Shown: positions 1-5,953 of the stretch, piece after piece
Layout of the letters: the number at the start of each line of letters is the position of its first letter
How positions within the stretch are numbered: the stretch's first letter is position 1
Origin: Parachlamydiaceae bacterium
GTDB taxonomy: Bacteria; Chlamydiota; Chlamydiia; Chlamydiales; Parachlamydiaceae
NCBI GenBank assembly: GCA_013817115.1
Contig: JACDDG010000166.1
Location: forward strand, 1 to 5,959
DNA length: 5,959 nucleotides
Reading direction: 5' to 3'
Made by a program: the position numbers and the translations under genes
The notes under the pieces: model-generated
What the model was told of the DNA's origin: nothing
Database searches by the model: none
What the model saw: the letters and a program-made list of their open reading frames with translations, nothing else

Positions 1-2
1 CA

Positions 3-80
3 TCAGAAGGCTTAAAAAAATCTATCTGGTCGGAAGATCTTGTAACGCAAGTAGTTTCATTAGATGATTTATTTATGTGA
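3..80 (+). CDS. Possible C-terminal end of an upstream gene (partial)
   Basis: One plus-strand frame is open from the first bases of the window to a TGA at 78-80. It encodes 25 residues ending in TQVVSLDDLFM, a mixed acidic/hydrophobic composition that reads like a genuine protein tail; the other plus frames stop at 14 or 67. If real, its last 12 bp overlap the 3' end of the minus-strand methyltransferase, a tail-to-tail arrangement. Too little is visible to name a family, and a frame this short can be open by chance. Confidence 0.35.
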   Translation, partial: SEGLKKSIWSEDLVTQVVSLDDLFM

Positions 81-773
81 TTGATGATCGTTTCGTACAT
101 GCATGTAAACTGCGCCTTTTCCCCATGGAAACGAAGCTTCAAATCTGTGCACCACATTAAAAAGTGCAAATTGCCCATAATCAACATAATCTGTGAGTGG
201 ATAGCTGATCGTAATGATTTTAGTTCCGGGAGGAAGTTTTGCGAACTTCCTAATAAGAAGTTTTATTACCGGTTCATCCAGGCAAGTTCCATAAATGTAA
301 ATGACACTTGCGTCCATGTAGCTGTAGTCTAAGTAATTCCCTTCGCAAATTTTTACGCCGGTTACATGGAATTTATTTTTTACTTGATTGGCATATTCGA
401 CAAAAGTGGGAATCTGCTCAATACCGATAGCGCGACATTTGACGAATGAAGCAAGCCAAAAGCATGTCCGTGCTCTTCCGCAACCTAGCTCATAGACGAT
501 ATCTTTTTCTGAGATTTGGCACTCTTTAACAATACGAGCGAGCGTTGTAAGGGGAGTTTCTCCATATTGATAAAGATCATCAGCACCGCGCGCAAGAAGA
601 TAATTTTTACTGATCGAATAGGGGCTTGTGAAAATGTATTTTGAAAGAAGGCTTAAATCTTGTTGTCGAAATCTTTTATTGGGATAGTACCGAAAGACGA
701 CTTCAATAAATTCAATCGTTTCATAAAAATAGACCACAATCCTGATCCAAAGAAGCTTTAAAAATTCAATCAT
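69..773 (-). CDS. Class I SAM-dependent methyltransferase with hydrophobic N-terminal segment
   Basis: A predicted 234-residue S-adenosylmethionine-dependent methyltransferase; substrate unknown. Residues 92-101 (IVYELGCGRA) match motif I, the glycine-rich SAM-binding loop. E119 in AIGIEQ is the acidic residue expected at the end of strand 2, which contacts the ribose. EGNYLD (144-149) and the strand SVIYIYGTCLDE (156-167) fit motifs II-IV, and GKGAVYMHVR near the end fits the last beta strand. The E-L-G-C-G plus Y-x-Y layout recalls the DOT1-like/small protein methyltransferase branch of the fold, but I cannot assign it. Residues 1-30 are strongly hydrophobic and aromatic (FLKLLWIRIVVYFYE), suggesting a membrane anchor or amphipathic helix. 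I chose the ATG at 773 because GGAG sits 5 nt upstream. The frame continues to a TTG at 839, but those 22 codons run into the palindromic element and look spurious. It is co-directional with mgtE but separated by a terminator-like palindrome, so probably transcribed separately. Confidence 0.85.
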   Translation of the reverse strand: MIEFLKLLWIRIVVYFYETIEFIEVVFRYYPNKRFRQQDLSLLSKYIFTSPYSISKNYLLARGADDLYQYGETPLTTLARIVKECQISEKDIVYELGCGRARTCFWLASFVKCRAIGIEQIPTFVEYANQVKNKFHVTGVKICEGNYLDYSYMDASVIYIYGTCLDEPVIKLLIRKFAKLPPGTKIITISYPLTDYVDYGQFALFNVVHRFEASFPWGKGAVYMHVRNDHQSHK

Positions 774-778
774 AGAAG

Positions 779-782
779 CTCC
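779..782 (-). promoter_or_regulatory. Shine-Dalgarno site fixing the methyltransferase start
   Basis: On the minus strand GGAG lies 5 nt before the ATG at 773, near-ideal spacing. The alternative TTG at 839 has no such site and lies inside the inverted repeat. A TATATT hexamer at 803-808 (minus strand) could be a -10 box for the same gene, but no convincing -35 accompanies it; at 17-bp spacing the -35 would be CTTCGG, in the end of the palindromic element. Confidence 0.6.
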
Positions 783-820
783 AAACTTTTCAACAGTTTC
801 TAATATACTTTGTAGAGAAC

Positions 821-982
821 TATACCGAAGTGCGTCCAAATTTTGGATTTTTGGCTTTGAGAAAGCCCCGGGATTAAGCGATCAAAAATGACCCAATATT
901 ATAATATGGGGTCTTTTTTGATCGCTTAATCGCGGGAGCTTTCTCTTTGCCAAAATCCAAAATTTGGACGCACTTCGGTATA
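821..982. mobile_element. 162-bp near-perfect palindrome, MITE-like
   Basis: Bases 821-900 are nearly the exact reverse complement of 903-982. The outer 31 bases of each arm match without a break, starting TATACCGAAGTGCGTCC. Further in there is a one-base indel, a TTT/AAA swap and a few substitutions, and the symmetry resumes through GATTAAGCGATCAAAAA to the centre near 901. Symmetry stops abruptly outside 821 and 982. Both ends are flanked by TATA, compatible with the TA target-site duplication left by IS630/Tc1-mariner transposition, although a palindromic TATA makes this ambiguous. No transposase is encoded, so if mobile it would be a non-autonomous element mobilised in trans. It lies 47 bp upstream of the methyltransferase ATG and 72 bp downstream of mgtE. 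An alternative is a domesticated intergenic hairpin used as terminator or RNA processing site. Confidence 0.75.
884..919. terminator. Bidirectional intrinsic terminator at the palindrome centre
   Basis: GACCC (890-894) pairs with GGGTC (909-913) across an AT-rich interior that itself pairs partly. On the plus strand the stem is followed by six Ts (914-919). On the minus strand it is followed by ATTTTT (889-884). The outer arms (GATCGCTT/AAGCGATC) extend the stem. The minus-strand direction is the relevant one: it would end mgtE transcription before the methyltransferase. Confidence 0.55.
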
Positions 983-1015
983 TACTGAGCGCGGGCACAA
1001 TGTTTTTTGCTGCGC

Positions 1016-1054
1016 GAAAGCTCCCTCGTTTGAACGATCGGAAGTGGCCCCATT
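1016..1054. repeat. Diverged half-copy of the palindrome arm
   Basis: The sequence beginning GAAAGCTCCCTCG and continuing through GAACGATC to GGCCCC aligns with the left arm of the palindrome at 861-894, and slightly better with the reverse complement of its right arm (911-946), at roughly three quarters identity by eye. It ends exactly at the mgtE stop codon (1055-1057). It can therefore pair with the right arm as an alternative to the left arm. It is either a decayed remnant of a second insertion or the older terminator of mgtE. Confidence 0.45.
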
Positions 1055-2536
1055 TTAAGGCTGTACGAAACTACTAATTTGGGCTTCTCCGAATACTGAA
1101 TTGACAAGAAATGCAACCAGGAAAAACATCAGTGTGGAAAGGACATCATTAAAAGCTGTTACGAGTGGTCCTGAAGCTACTGCTGGATCAATTCTAAATT
1201 TTGCGAAAACAAATGGGGAGAAGGCTCCCAGTGTTGTAGCGGTCATGCAAGCGGCTAAAATTCCACTACTGACTGTAGCTCCTAAAACTAGAGGAGATTT
1301 TCCAAGATGATGAAATCCAAAATTACCCACCATGTAAACAAGCACACCGCAAGCTATGCCAAAAACAGATCCAATAATTAGCCCGATTCTTAGCTCATTA
1401 ATAATTGCTCGTTTGCGGGAACCTGGAGTGAGTTCACCTCTTGACATACCGCGTACTAAAATTGTACTGCATTGCAGTCCTACATTTCCTGACATCATAT
1501 TAATCAATGGAACAAAGAAGGGGACTACAGCGAACCATACGCGGTCATTAAAGTAAGTTAAGGCTGTGGCTGTTACAAGGCCTGCGCAAAGTGTGACGAG
1601 TAACCAGGGCGCACGCCACATGAAGCGTTTAAAAGTGCCTTCATGTTCGCTAACGTCTTCCGCTGTTCCCGCAATGGTTGCAATAGTTTCGTCAGCAATA
1701 TCTTCCATCGCTTCGACGACATCTTCGTAGGTGATTACACCCATCAAATGATCTCGATCATCAACCACGGGTAGAGCGGGAATTTCATAGCGTTCAACGT
1801 AGTCTACGACTTCATCGCGAGTGGCATGAACAGTAACTTTGTGCAGGACAGGTCGCATAACTTGTCTAAGAGGAACATCATGTGAATTAACAATCAAATT
1901 CCTACTGGGAACAAAACCGGCAAGCTCTCCTTCATCTGTCAGAACGAAAATTCGCCTAGTTAAATCAATTCCCGGATTCTCCCGGATGGCTACAGCCACC
2001 TCTCCGATTGTGGTATTCATTTTAAATGCAAAAAATTCATCCGTCATCAAGCGCCCGGCACTATGGCGATCGTGCTTTTGGAGTTCTCGAATGCGTGCAG
2101 CTTTTTTAGGATCTAAAAGATCAATTACTCGTTTGAGGCGTCTGTCGGACATGTCATCGAGAAGCCTTACAGCTTCATCCGGTGGAATTTTTTCGATTAA
2201 TGATTTAATTTCAAGGTCATCGATTTGACGAAAAATTGCGGTCCGGGTGTTGCCGCCCGTATTTATCATGAAGATTATTTTTGCGTTTAAATCGCTCAGA
2301 TTTTCATAAACAACAATTCGTGCGCTTGGGGGCAATCTTGCTACTGCATAAGCTAAGTCAATTGGGTCGTGTTCACTGGCAATTTTAGCAATGTCGTGTA
2401 GAAGAAGCTGCGAAGTTTGCTTGTGAAATGCTTTTTCAAGTTTTTCATTTAGCACGTCATCAAGTTGGCTGGTTTTAGAGTCGAAAAGATGCTCTGTTTC
2501 ATTGCCGCCGTCATTTTCAAGATATTCGAATTTCAT
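1055..2536 (-). CDS. mgtE: Magnesium transporter MgtE
   Basis: A 493-residue inner-membrane Mg2+ channel/transporter; MgtE proteins form dimers gated by cytosolic Mg2+. The domain order is complete. A cytoplasmic N-domain spans about 40-155 (helical, LPPSARIVVYENL and IPPDEAVRLLDDM repeats) and ends in the family signature SAGRLMT (159-165, usually SAGGLMT). Two CBS domains follow at about 164-220 and 226-280 (VMRPVL; PALPVVDDRDHLMGVITYEDVVE). A linker helix leads into the membrane domain from about 308 (RAPWLL), with five hydrophobic segments near 310-328, 335-360, 383-405, 415-445 and 455-482. The pore signature reads MSGNVGLQ (348-355; the common form has GGN). D464 in the motif TAFND corresponds to the Mg2+-selectivity aspartate (D432 in Thermus). 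It is somewhat longer than the usual ~450 residues, through an acidic N-terminal tail. The ATG at 2536 has only a weak GTGAG-like site upstream. It is divergent from typA. Confidence 0.95.
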   Translation of the reverse strand: MKFEYLENDGGNETEHLFDSKTSQLDDVLNEKLEKAFHKQTSQLLLHDIAKIASEHDPIDLAYAVARLPPSARIVVYENLSDLNAKIIFMINTGGNTRTAIFRQIDDLEIKSLIEKIPPDEAVRLLDDMSDRRLKRVIDLLDPKKAARIRELQKHDRHSAGRLMTDEFFAFKMNTTIGEVAVAIRENPGIDLTRRIFVLTDEGELAGFVPSRNLIVNSHDVPLRQVMRPVLHKVTVHATRDEVVDYVERYEIPALPVVDDRDHLMGVITYEDVVEAMEDIADETIATIAGTAEDVSEHEGTFKRFMWRAPWLLVTLCAGLVTATALTYFNDRVWFAVVPFFVPLINMMSGNVGLQCSTILVRGMSRGELTPGSRKRAIINELRIGLIIGSVFGIACGVLVYMVGNFGFHHLGKSPLVLGATVSSGILAACMTATTLGAFSPFVFAKFRIDPAVASGPLVTAFNDVLSTLMFFLVAFLVNSVFGEAQISSFVQP

Positions 2537-2569
2537 TTAAAGGTCTCACTTACAATTCAGGCTAAAGCT

Positions 2570-2587
2570 GAGGATTTGCATTTCCTC
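2570..2587. promoter_or_regulatory. Dyad GAGGA-N8-TCCTC next to the typA -35 box, possible operator
   Basis: GAGGA (2570-2574) and TCCTC (2583-2587) are perfect inverted half-sites around a spacer with TGCA at its centre. The dyad abuts the -35 hexamer of the typA promoter and sits 33 bp upstream of the mgtE start, so a protein bound here could touch both divergent promoters. This is seen only as sequence symmetry; a 5-bp dyad can arise by chance. Confidence 0.25.
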
Positions 2588-2616
2588 TTGAAATAATTGC
2601 TTTTAAAAGTTACAAT
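2588..2616 (+). promoter_or_regulatory. sigma70/sigma66-type promoter for typA
   Basis: TTGAAA (2588-2593), a 17-bp spacer, then TACAAT (2611-2616) match the consensus at ten of twelve positions with optimal spacing. Transcription would begin near 2623, giving a leader of about 43 nt before the ATG at 2666. I found no equally clear promoter for mgtE on the opposite strand. Confidence 0.7.
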
Positions 2617-2665
2617 GGGTTTATTACTATTTGACTCCAAGATTAAATTATTTACCAGAAGAAAA

Positions 2666-4510
2666 ATGACCATGTCACAAGAAAAAACAGGGGTATTCCC
2701 TCCAGAAAAAATCCGTAATATTGCCATCATCGCCCACATTGACCATGGGAAGACAACAATGCTTGACAGTATGTTAAAGCAATCAAAAGTTTTCCATGAG
2801 CATGAAATGGTACCTGAAAGAGTAATGGATTCTAACGATCAAGAAAAAGAACGGGGAATCACCATTTATGCAAAAAACACTTCTGTCCTTTATAACGACT
2901 ACAAAATCAATATCATCGATACTCCAGGACATGCAGACTTTTCCGGTGAAGTTGAACGTGTATTGGGGATGGTCAATAGTGTTCTTCTGCTAGTCGATGC
3001 ACAGGAAGGCCCAATGCCGCAAACGCGTTTTGTCCTATCAAAGTCTTTAAAAATGGGATTGAGACCTATCGTTGTTCTTAACAAAATTGACCGTCCTCAT
3101 GCCAATCCGGACCGTGTTTTAGACATGACGTTTGATCTCTTTTCTGAATTAGGTGCTTCTGACGAGCAACTCGATTTTAAATATTGCTATGCTTCAGGTC
3201 TAACAGGCTTTGCTATTCAACATCTTGGTGATGATCGCAAAAACATGAAGCCTCTTTTTGATTTGATTATCTCCGCTGTGGATGCTCCTAAAGGCTCTTT
3301 AGGCAATCCGTTTCTTATGCATGCTTCCACTATGAGCTATGATGACTACGTTGGGCGCCAAGCTTGTGGACGTATTCTTGAAGGAACAATTAAAAAGGGG
3401 CAACAAATCCTTCATATTGATGAAAATGAAAAATATACTAAAGCAAATATTACACGCATCGAATCGCACTTAGGATTGCAGAAAGTTGAAGTAGAAGAAG
3501 CGGGAGTAGGCGATATTGTTATTCTTTCAGGTTTTCCGGATGTAATGATCGGCGACACACTTTGCGATCCAAATAACATCGTTCGTTTGCCACGTATTCA
3601 TTTAGATCAGCCTACAGTTTCGATTGACTTCATGGTCAATAATAGCCCGTTTGTTGGTCGTAGCGGTAAGCATGTCACGATGAATAAAATACGTGACCGC
3701 TTAGAAAAAGAAAAACGCAGTAATATTTCTCTGAATATTGGACATCCGGATGATGGAACTGAGAAAATTACGGTTGCGGGTAGAGGAGAGCTTCACTTAT
3801 CTGTTTTGATGGAAGATATGCGTCGTGAAGGCTATGAATTTAGCGTTTCGAAGCCTCAAGTTATTGTAAAAATGATCGACGGCGTCAAGCATGAACCTTT
3901 AGAACGTGTTCAAATTGATGTTCCTGAACAATATTCTGGGATGGTTATTGAAGAGTTATCTAGACGTCGGGGTGAACTTCAGCATCTTGCTACTGATGAA
4001 CATAAGATTACGCAAATGGAATTTTTGATTCCTACGCGTGGTTTAATGGGCTATCGTAATGAGTTCTTAACAGCAACACGTGGTTTAGGTATTCTAACAT
4101 CTCTATTCGAAAAGTACACTCCCTGGAAAGGGACAATACCTGGGCGCCTTCGTGGTGTTCTAGTTTCTATCGGGCCTGGAAAAACGAATGGTTTTGCTTG
4201 CTTTAACTTGCAAGATCGCGGAACTCTTTTTGTTTCTCCTGGCGAAGATGTGTATGAAGGGATGGTTGTCGGTGAAAACACACGTGATAATGACTTAATC
4301 GTGAATGTTACGAAAGGTAAACAGTTGACTAACATGCGTGCATCCGGAACTGACGAGAACATTGTTTTGATCCCAGCTCGTAGATTTAGCCTAGAGCAAG
4401 CCATTGACTACATTCAAGATGATGAGCTTATTGAAGTAACTCCTGAAGCGATTCGTCTTCGTAAGCGTTTACTTACAGAAAATGAGCGCAAGCGGGGACC
4501 AAAATCGTAA
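2666..4510 (+). CDS. typA: Ribosome-associated GTPase TypA/BipA
   Basis: A 614-residue translational GTPase of the EF-G/LepA class that binds the ribosome and supports subunit assembly and translation under stress or at low temperature. All G motifs are present: G1 AHIDHGKT (23-30), G2 RGITI (63-67), G3 DTPGH (85-89, with the catalytic His89), G4 NKID (139-142) and G5 ASG (176-178). TypA-specific blocks follow: DEQLDF (166-171), a beta-barrel domain II from about 214, the AGRGELHLS segment of domain III (371-379), [14 protein letters not shown] (455-468), and the C-terminal domain with [11 protein letters not shown] (554-564) and [17 protein letters not shown] (585-601). E. coli BipA has 607 residues, so the length fits. 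ATG 2666 is preferred; ATG 2672 (MSQEK) is nearly as good, since a weak AGAAG purine stretch serves either. The frame extends to a TTG at 2597, but that lies inside the promoter. It is first gene of a probable two-gene operon. Confidence 0.97.
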   Translation: MTMSQEKTGVFPPEKIRNIAIIAHIDHGKTTMLDSMLKQSKVFHEHEMVPERVMDSNDQEKERGITIYAKNTSVLYNDYKINIIDTPGHADFSGEVERVLGMVNSVLLLVDAQEGPMPQTRFVLSKSLKMGLRPIVVLNKIDRPHANPDRVLDMTFDLFSELGASDEQLDFKYCYASGLTGFAIQHLGDDRKNMKPLFDLIISAVDAPKGSLGNPFLMHASTMSYDDYVGRQACGRILEGTIKKGQQILHIDENEKYTKANITRIESHLGLQKVEVEEAGVGDIVILSGFPDVMIGDTLCDPNNIVRLPRIHLDQPTVSIDFMVNNSPFVGRSGKHVTMNKIRDRLEKEKRSNISLNIGHPDDGTEKITVAGRGELHLSVLMEDMRREGYEFSVSKPQVIVKMIDGVKHEPLERVQIDVPEQYSGMVIEELSRRRGELQHLATDEHKITQMEFLIPTRGLMGYRNEFLTATRGLGILTSLFEKYTPWKGTIPGRLRGVLVSIGPGKTNGFACFNLQDRGTLFVSPGEDVYEGMVVGENTRDNDLIVNVTKGKQLTNMRASGTDENIVLIPARRFSLEQAIDYIQDDELIEVTPEAIRLRKRLLTENERKRGPKS

Positions 4511-4538
4511 TATTCAATGTTACCAGGTAGTCAATTTA

Positions 4539-5378
4539 ATGCATGAAAAACTGCCTATCCAAGCTGTTCCTCCATTAATTTATGGGACAGCTTGGAAGAA
4601 AGATAAAACAGCAGAGCTTGTCGAAAAAGCAATATTATGCGGTTTTCGAGGAGTCGATACAGCCTGTCAACCGAAGCATTATTATGAAGCTGGGGTTGGA
4701 CAGGCTTTGTTGCGTCTTAAAGAGCACGGCATTTTTAGAGATAATCTCTTTTTACAAACTAAATTTACACCTTTATCAGGTCAGGATTCTGCTAACATAC
4801 CTTTTGATCCCGCAGCTTCCCTTGATGACCAAGTGCGACAATCGTTTGCTTGCTCACAGAAGAATCTAGGGGTTGAGACTGTTGATTCGTTAGTGCTGCA
4901 TTCTCCCTTGCGATCGCATGAGCAAACCATGCAGGTGTGGCGTGCGATGGAAGATCTCTATAAGGCTGGTGTCGTGCGTATGTTGGGTATTAGTAATTGC
5001 TATGATCTTGATGTATTTAAATCCATCTATGATGAGGCAAAAGTAAAGCCTTCGGTTTTGCAAAATCGTTTTTACAGTGAGACCGGTTACGACCAAAAAC
5101 TTCGTGAATGGTCTGGCGAAAGGGGAGTGTGCTATCAAAGTTTTTGGACGTTAACTGCGAATCCCCAAATTTTAAGTCATCCATTAGTACGTAGCTTGTC
5201 GGTAATTAAGGGGGTGACTGAAGCTCAATTATTTTTTCGCTTTCTGACACACTTGAAGATTACTCCTTTGATTGGCTCATGCTCTGAGAAGCACACGAAA
5301 GAAGATCTTGCTATTTTCGACTTTACTTTATCGAATGCAGAGATAGCTTCAATAGAAACTCTAATATTGTCTAGATGA
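4539..5378 (+). CDS. Aldo/keto reductase
   Basis: A 279-residue NADPH-dependent oxidoreductase of the aldo/keto reductase TIM-barrel superfamily, reducing aldehydes or ketones; substrate unknown. The catalytic tetrad is visible: D40 (FRGVDTA), Y48 (KHYYEAGVG), K75 (LQTKF) and H121 (LVLHSP). Cofactor-side motifs are LGISN (149-153), QNRFY (175-179) and the C-terminal block PLIGSCSEKHTKEDLAIFDF (243-262), followed by an LSxxEI helix. The spacing between catalytic Asp and Tyr is eight residues (DTACQPKHY) instead of the usual five, marking a subfamily. The C-terminus is shorter than the 310-330 residues of large AKRs, consistent with the compact 270-290-residue microbial type. I chose ATG 4539 (MHEKLPIQ), 28 bp after the typA stop, with AGG 11 nt upstream. 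An in-frame ATG at 4482 inside typA would add 19 unfamily-like residues. Probably co-transcribed with typA; no own promoter seen. Confidence 0.9.
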   Translation: MHEKLPIQAVPPLIYGTAWKKDKTAELVEKAILCGFRGVDTACQPKHYYEAGVGQALLRLKEHGIFRDNLFLQTKFTPLSGQDSANIPFDPAASLDDQVRQSFACSQKNLGVETVDSLVLHSPLRSHEQTMQVWRAMEDLYKAGVVRMLGISNCYDLDVFKSIYDEAKVKPSVLQNRFYSETGYDQKLREWSGERGVCYQSFWTLTANPQILSHPLVRSLSVIKGVTEAQLFFRFLTHLKITPLIGSCSEKHTKEDLAIFDFTLSNAEIASIETLILSR

Positions 5379-5541
5379 TTACGAGAATGATTTCCTAAAA
5401 GTATTTCCGTTAATTAATCCGTTTTTTACTACCTGATTTTTTTTTTGAGAAAGAACATTAATTTGCTTTTGCTCTAAAGAGTATACAAAGCTAAGGTTAG
5501 TCCGGAGGGGTAGGGGCATAGCGCATTGTAGCACGTCATCT
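5379..5541. other. AT-rich spacer without a recognisable gene
   Basis: No convincing coding frame follows the reductase. There are T-tracts of six (5422-5427) and ten (5437-5446) but no stem immediately before them, so I do not call an intrinsic terminator. From about 5500 the composition changes (GGAGGGGTAGGGG at 5502-5514), which may mark entry into the repeat region that fills the rest of the window. Confidence 0.5.
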
Positions 5542-5697
5542 CAATGCCGTGCCTTCGTAGCCTTAAAACAACTCCAAGCCAAGTTTAGATTGGGCATCAT
5601 AATTAGAATCATAAGCTATTTCTTGCTGTGCACTTGCGGTTGCTAATATGTAAATCCAGGCTTAGGATTTTTTGAAGGCTACGAAGGCAGTGCATTG
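5542..5697. repeat. Inverted repeat of one module, arms 5542-5586 and 5652-5697
   Basis: The 15-mer at 5550-5564 (TGCCTTCGTAGCCTT) is the exact reverse complement of 5675-5689. With mismatches and small indels the pairing extends outwards (CAATGCC against GCATTGG) and inwards (CCAAGCC against AGGCTTAGG), giving arms of about 45 bp around a roughly 65-bp loop. Read outwards, both arms encode the same string, KATKARH on the minus strand and KATKAVH on the plus strand. This suggests two oppositely oriented copies of a formerly coding module rather than a random hairpin. The intervening minus-strand frame (5563 up to about 5661) encodes 33 open codons ending KLGLELF, one base out of frame with KATKARH. 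Confidence 0.6.
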
Positions 5698-5887
5698 GAA
5701 TCATGCTTTTCACTTAATCTTTTTTTTAAAAAGTTATGCTCTAAAACATTGCCCTAACCCTAAAGGTTTTTTGTAGTCCACAGCTAAGGCTCTGCCGCTC
5801 GCATCAAGCAACGTGTGGAAAGCTTACAACGGTGGCTACGCACTTTGGTTGCTTTCTGGCACCCCTGCCGGGGCGCACGTTTTGTAA
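5666..5887 (+). pseudogene. Interrupted protein-like reading frame (decayed repeat ORF)
   Basis: One plus-strand frame is open for 36 codons, hits a TAG at 5774-5776, and continues for 36 more codons to TAA TGA at 5885-5890. There is no start codon at its head and no ribosome site. Both halves have protein-like composition, for example KATKAVHWNHAFHLIF and SNVWKAYNGGYALWLLS. This looks like the remains of a reading frame carried by a dispersed repeat. I do not recognise a domain. Other frames here are also open for long stretches, so the coding assignment is weak. Confidence 0.3.
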
Positions 5888-5953
5888 TGATCCGAACCCC
5901 GGGTTCCGCTATCGCTGCACCCGGGGCTATTAACAGTTCCCCCTACCGGGGGA
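5862..5953. repeat. GC-rich stretch of regular hairpins
   Basis: Three stems lie in 92 bp: CCCC-TGCC-GGGG (5862-5873), CCCCGGGT (5897-5904) with ACCCGGGG (5919-5926) around a 14-nt loop, and TCCCCC-TACC-GGGGGA (5938-5953). The first and third share the form CCCC-TRCC-GGGG, 78 bp apart, which points to a repeat unit. GC content is far above the rest of the window. A further pairing just upstream joins AAGCAAC (5806-5812) to GTTGCTT (5848-5854). The module runs to the window edge and may continue beyond it. No T-tract follows any stem, so these are not classical terminators. Confidence 0.55.

Noticed and set aside
81..332. 83-codon plus-strand frame
   Set aside because: Antisense to the methyltransferase, whose SAM-binding motifs make the minus strand the coding one.
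874..1116. 80-codon minus-strand frame running from inside mgtE through the half-copy into the palindrome
   Set aside because: It overlaps the end of mgtE in another frame and is built mostly from repeat sequence; no ribosome site or domain.
1839..2228. 129-codon plus-strand frame, serine- and arginine-rich
   Set aside because: Antisense shadow of the mgtE N-domain and CBS region; shorter plus-strand frames at 1101-1310 and 1356-1556 are rejected for the same reason.
2557..2739. 60-codon minus-strand frame over the divergent promoter region
   Set aside because: It covers the typA promoter and start with no recognisable protein features.
4051..4404. 117-codon minus-strand frame
   Set aside because: Antisense to the conserved C-terminal domain of typA; the same holds for the minus-strand frame at 2899-3084.
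4482..4538. Upstream ATG as start of the aldo/keto reductase
   Set aside because: It overlaps typA and adds residues unlike the family N-terminus; ATG 4539 lies just before the first conserved strand and has an AGG upstream.
4582..4869. 95-codon plus-strand frame, and the minus-strand frame at 4890-5138
   Set aside because: Both lie within the reductase gene in other frames; its catalytic residues are all in the chosen frame.
5422..5446. T-tracts as an intrinsic terminator for the typA-reductase operon
   Set aside because: No GC-rich stem immediately precedes either T-tract, so termination there is not supported.
5765..5860. Possible tRNA or other structural RNA, from paired TCCACA (5777-5782) and TGTGGA (5814-5819)
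   Set aside because: No cloverleaf, T-loop or anticodon arm can be drawn, and the 6-bp stem with a 31-nt loop competes with another pairing.
5862..5953. CRISPR array or origin repeats
   Set aside because: The hairpin motifs are not identical direct repeats with constant spacers and no known initiator boxes are visible.
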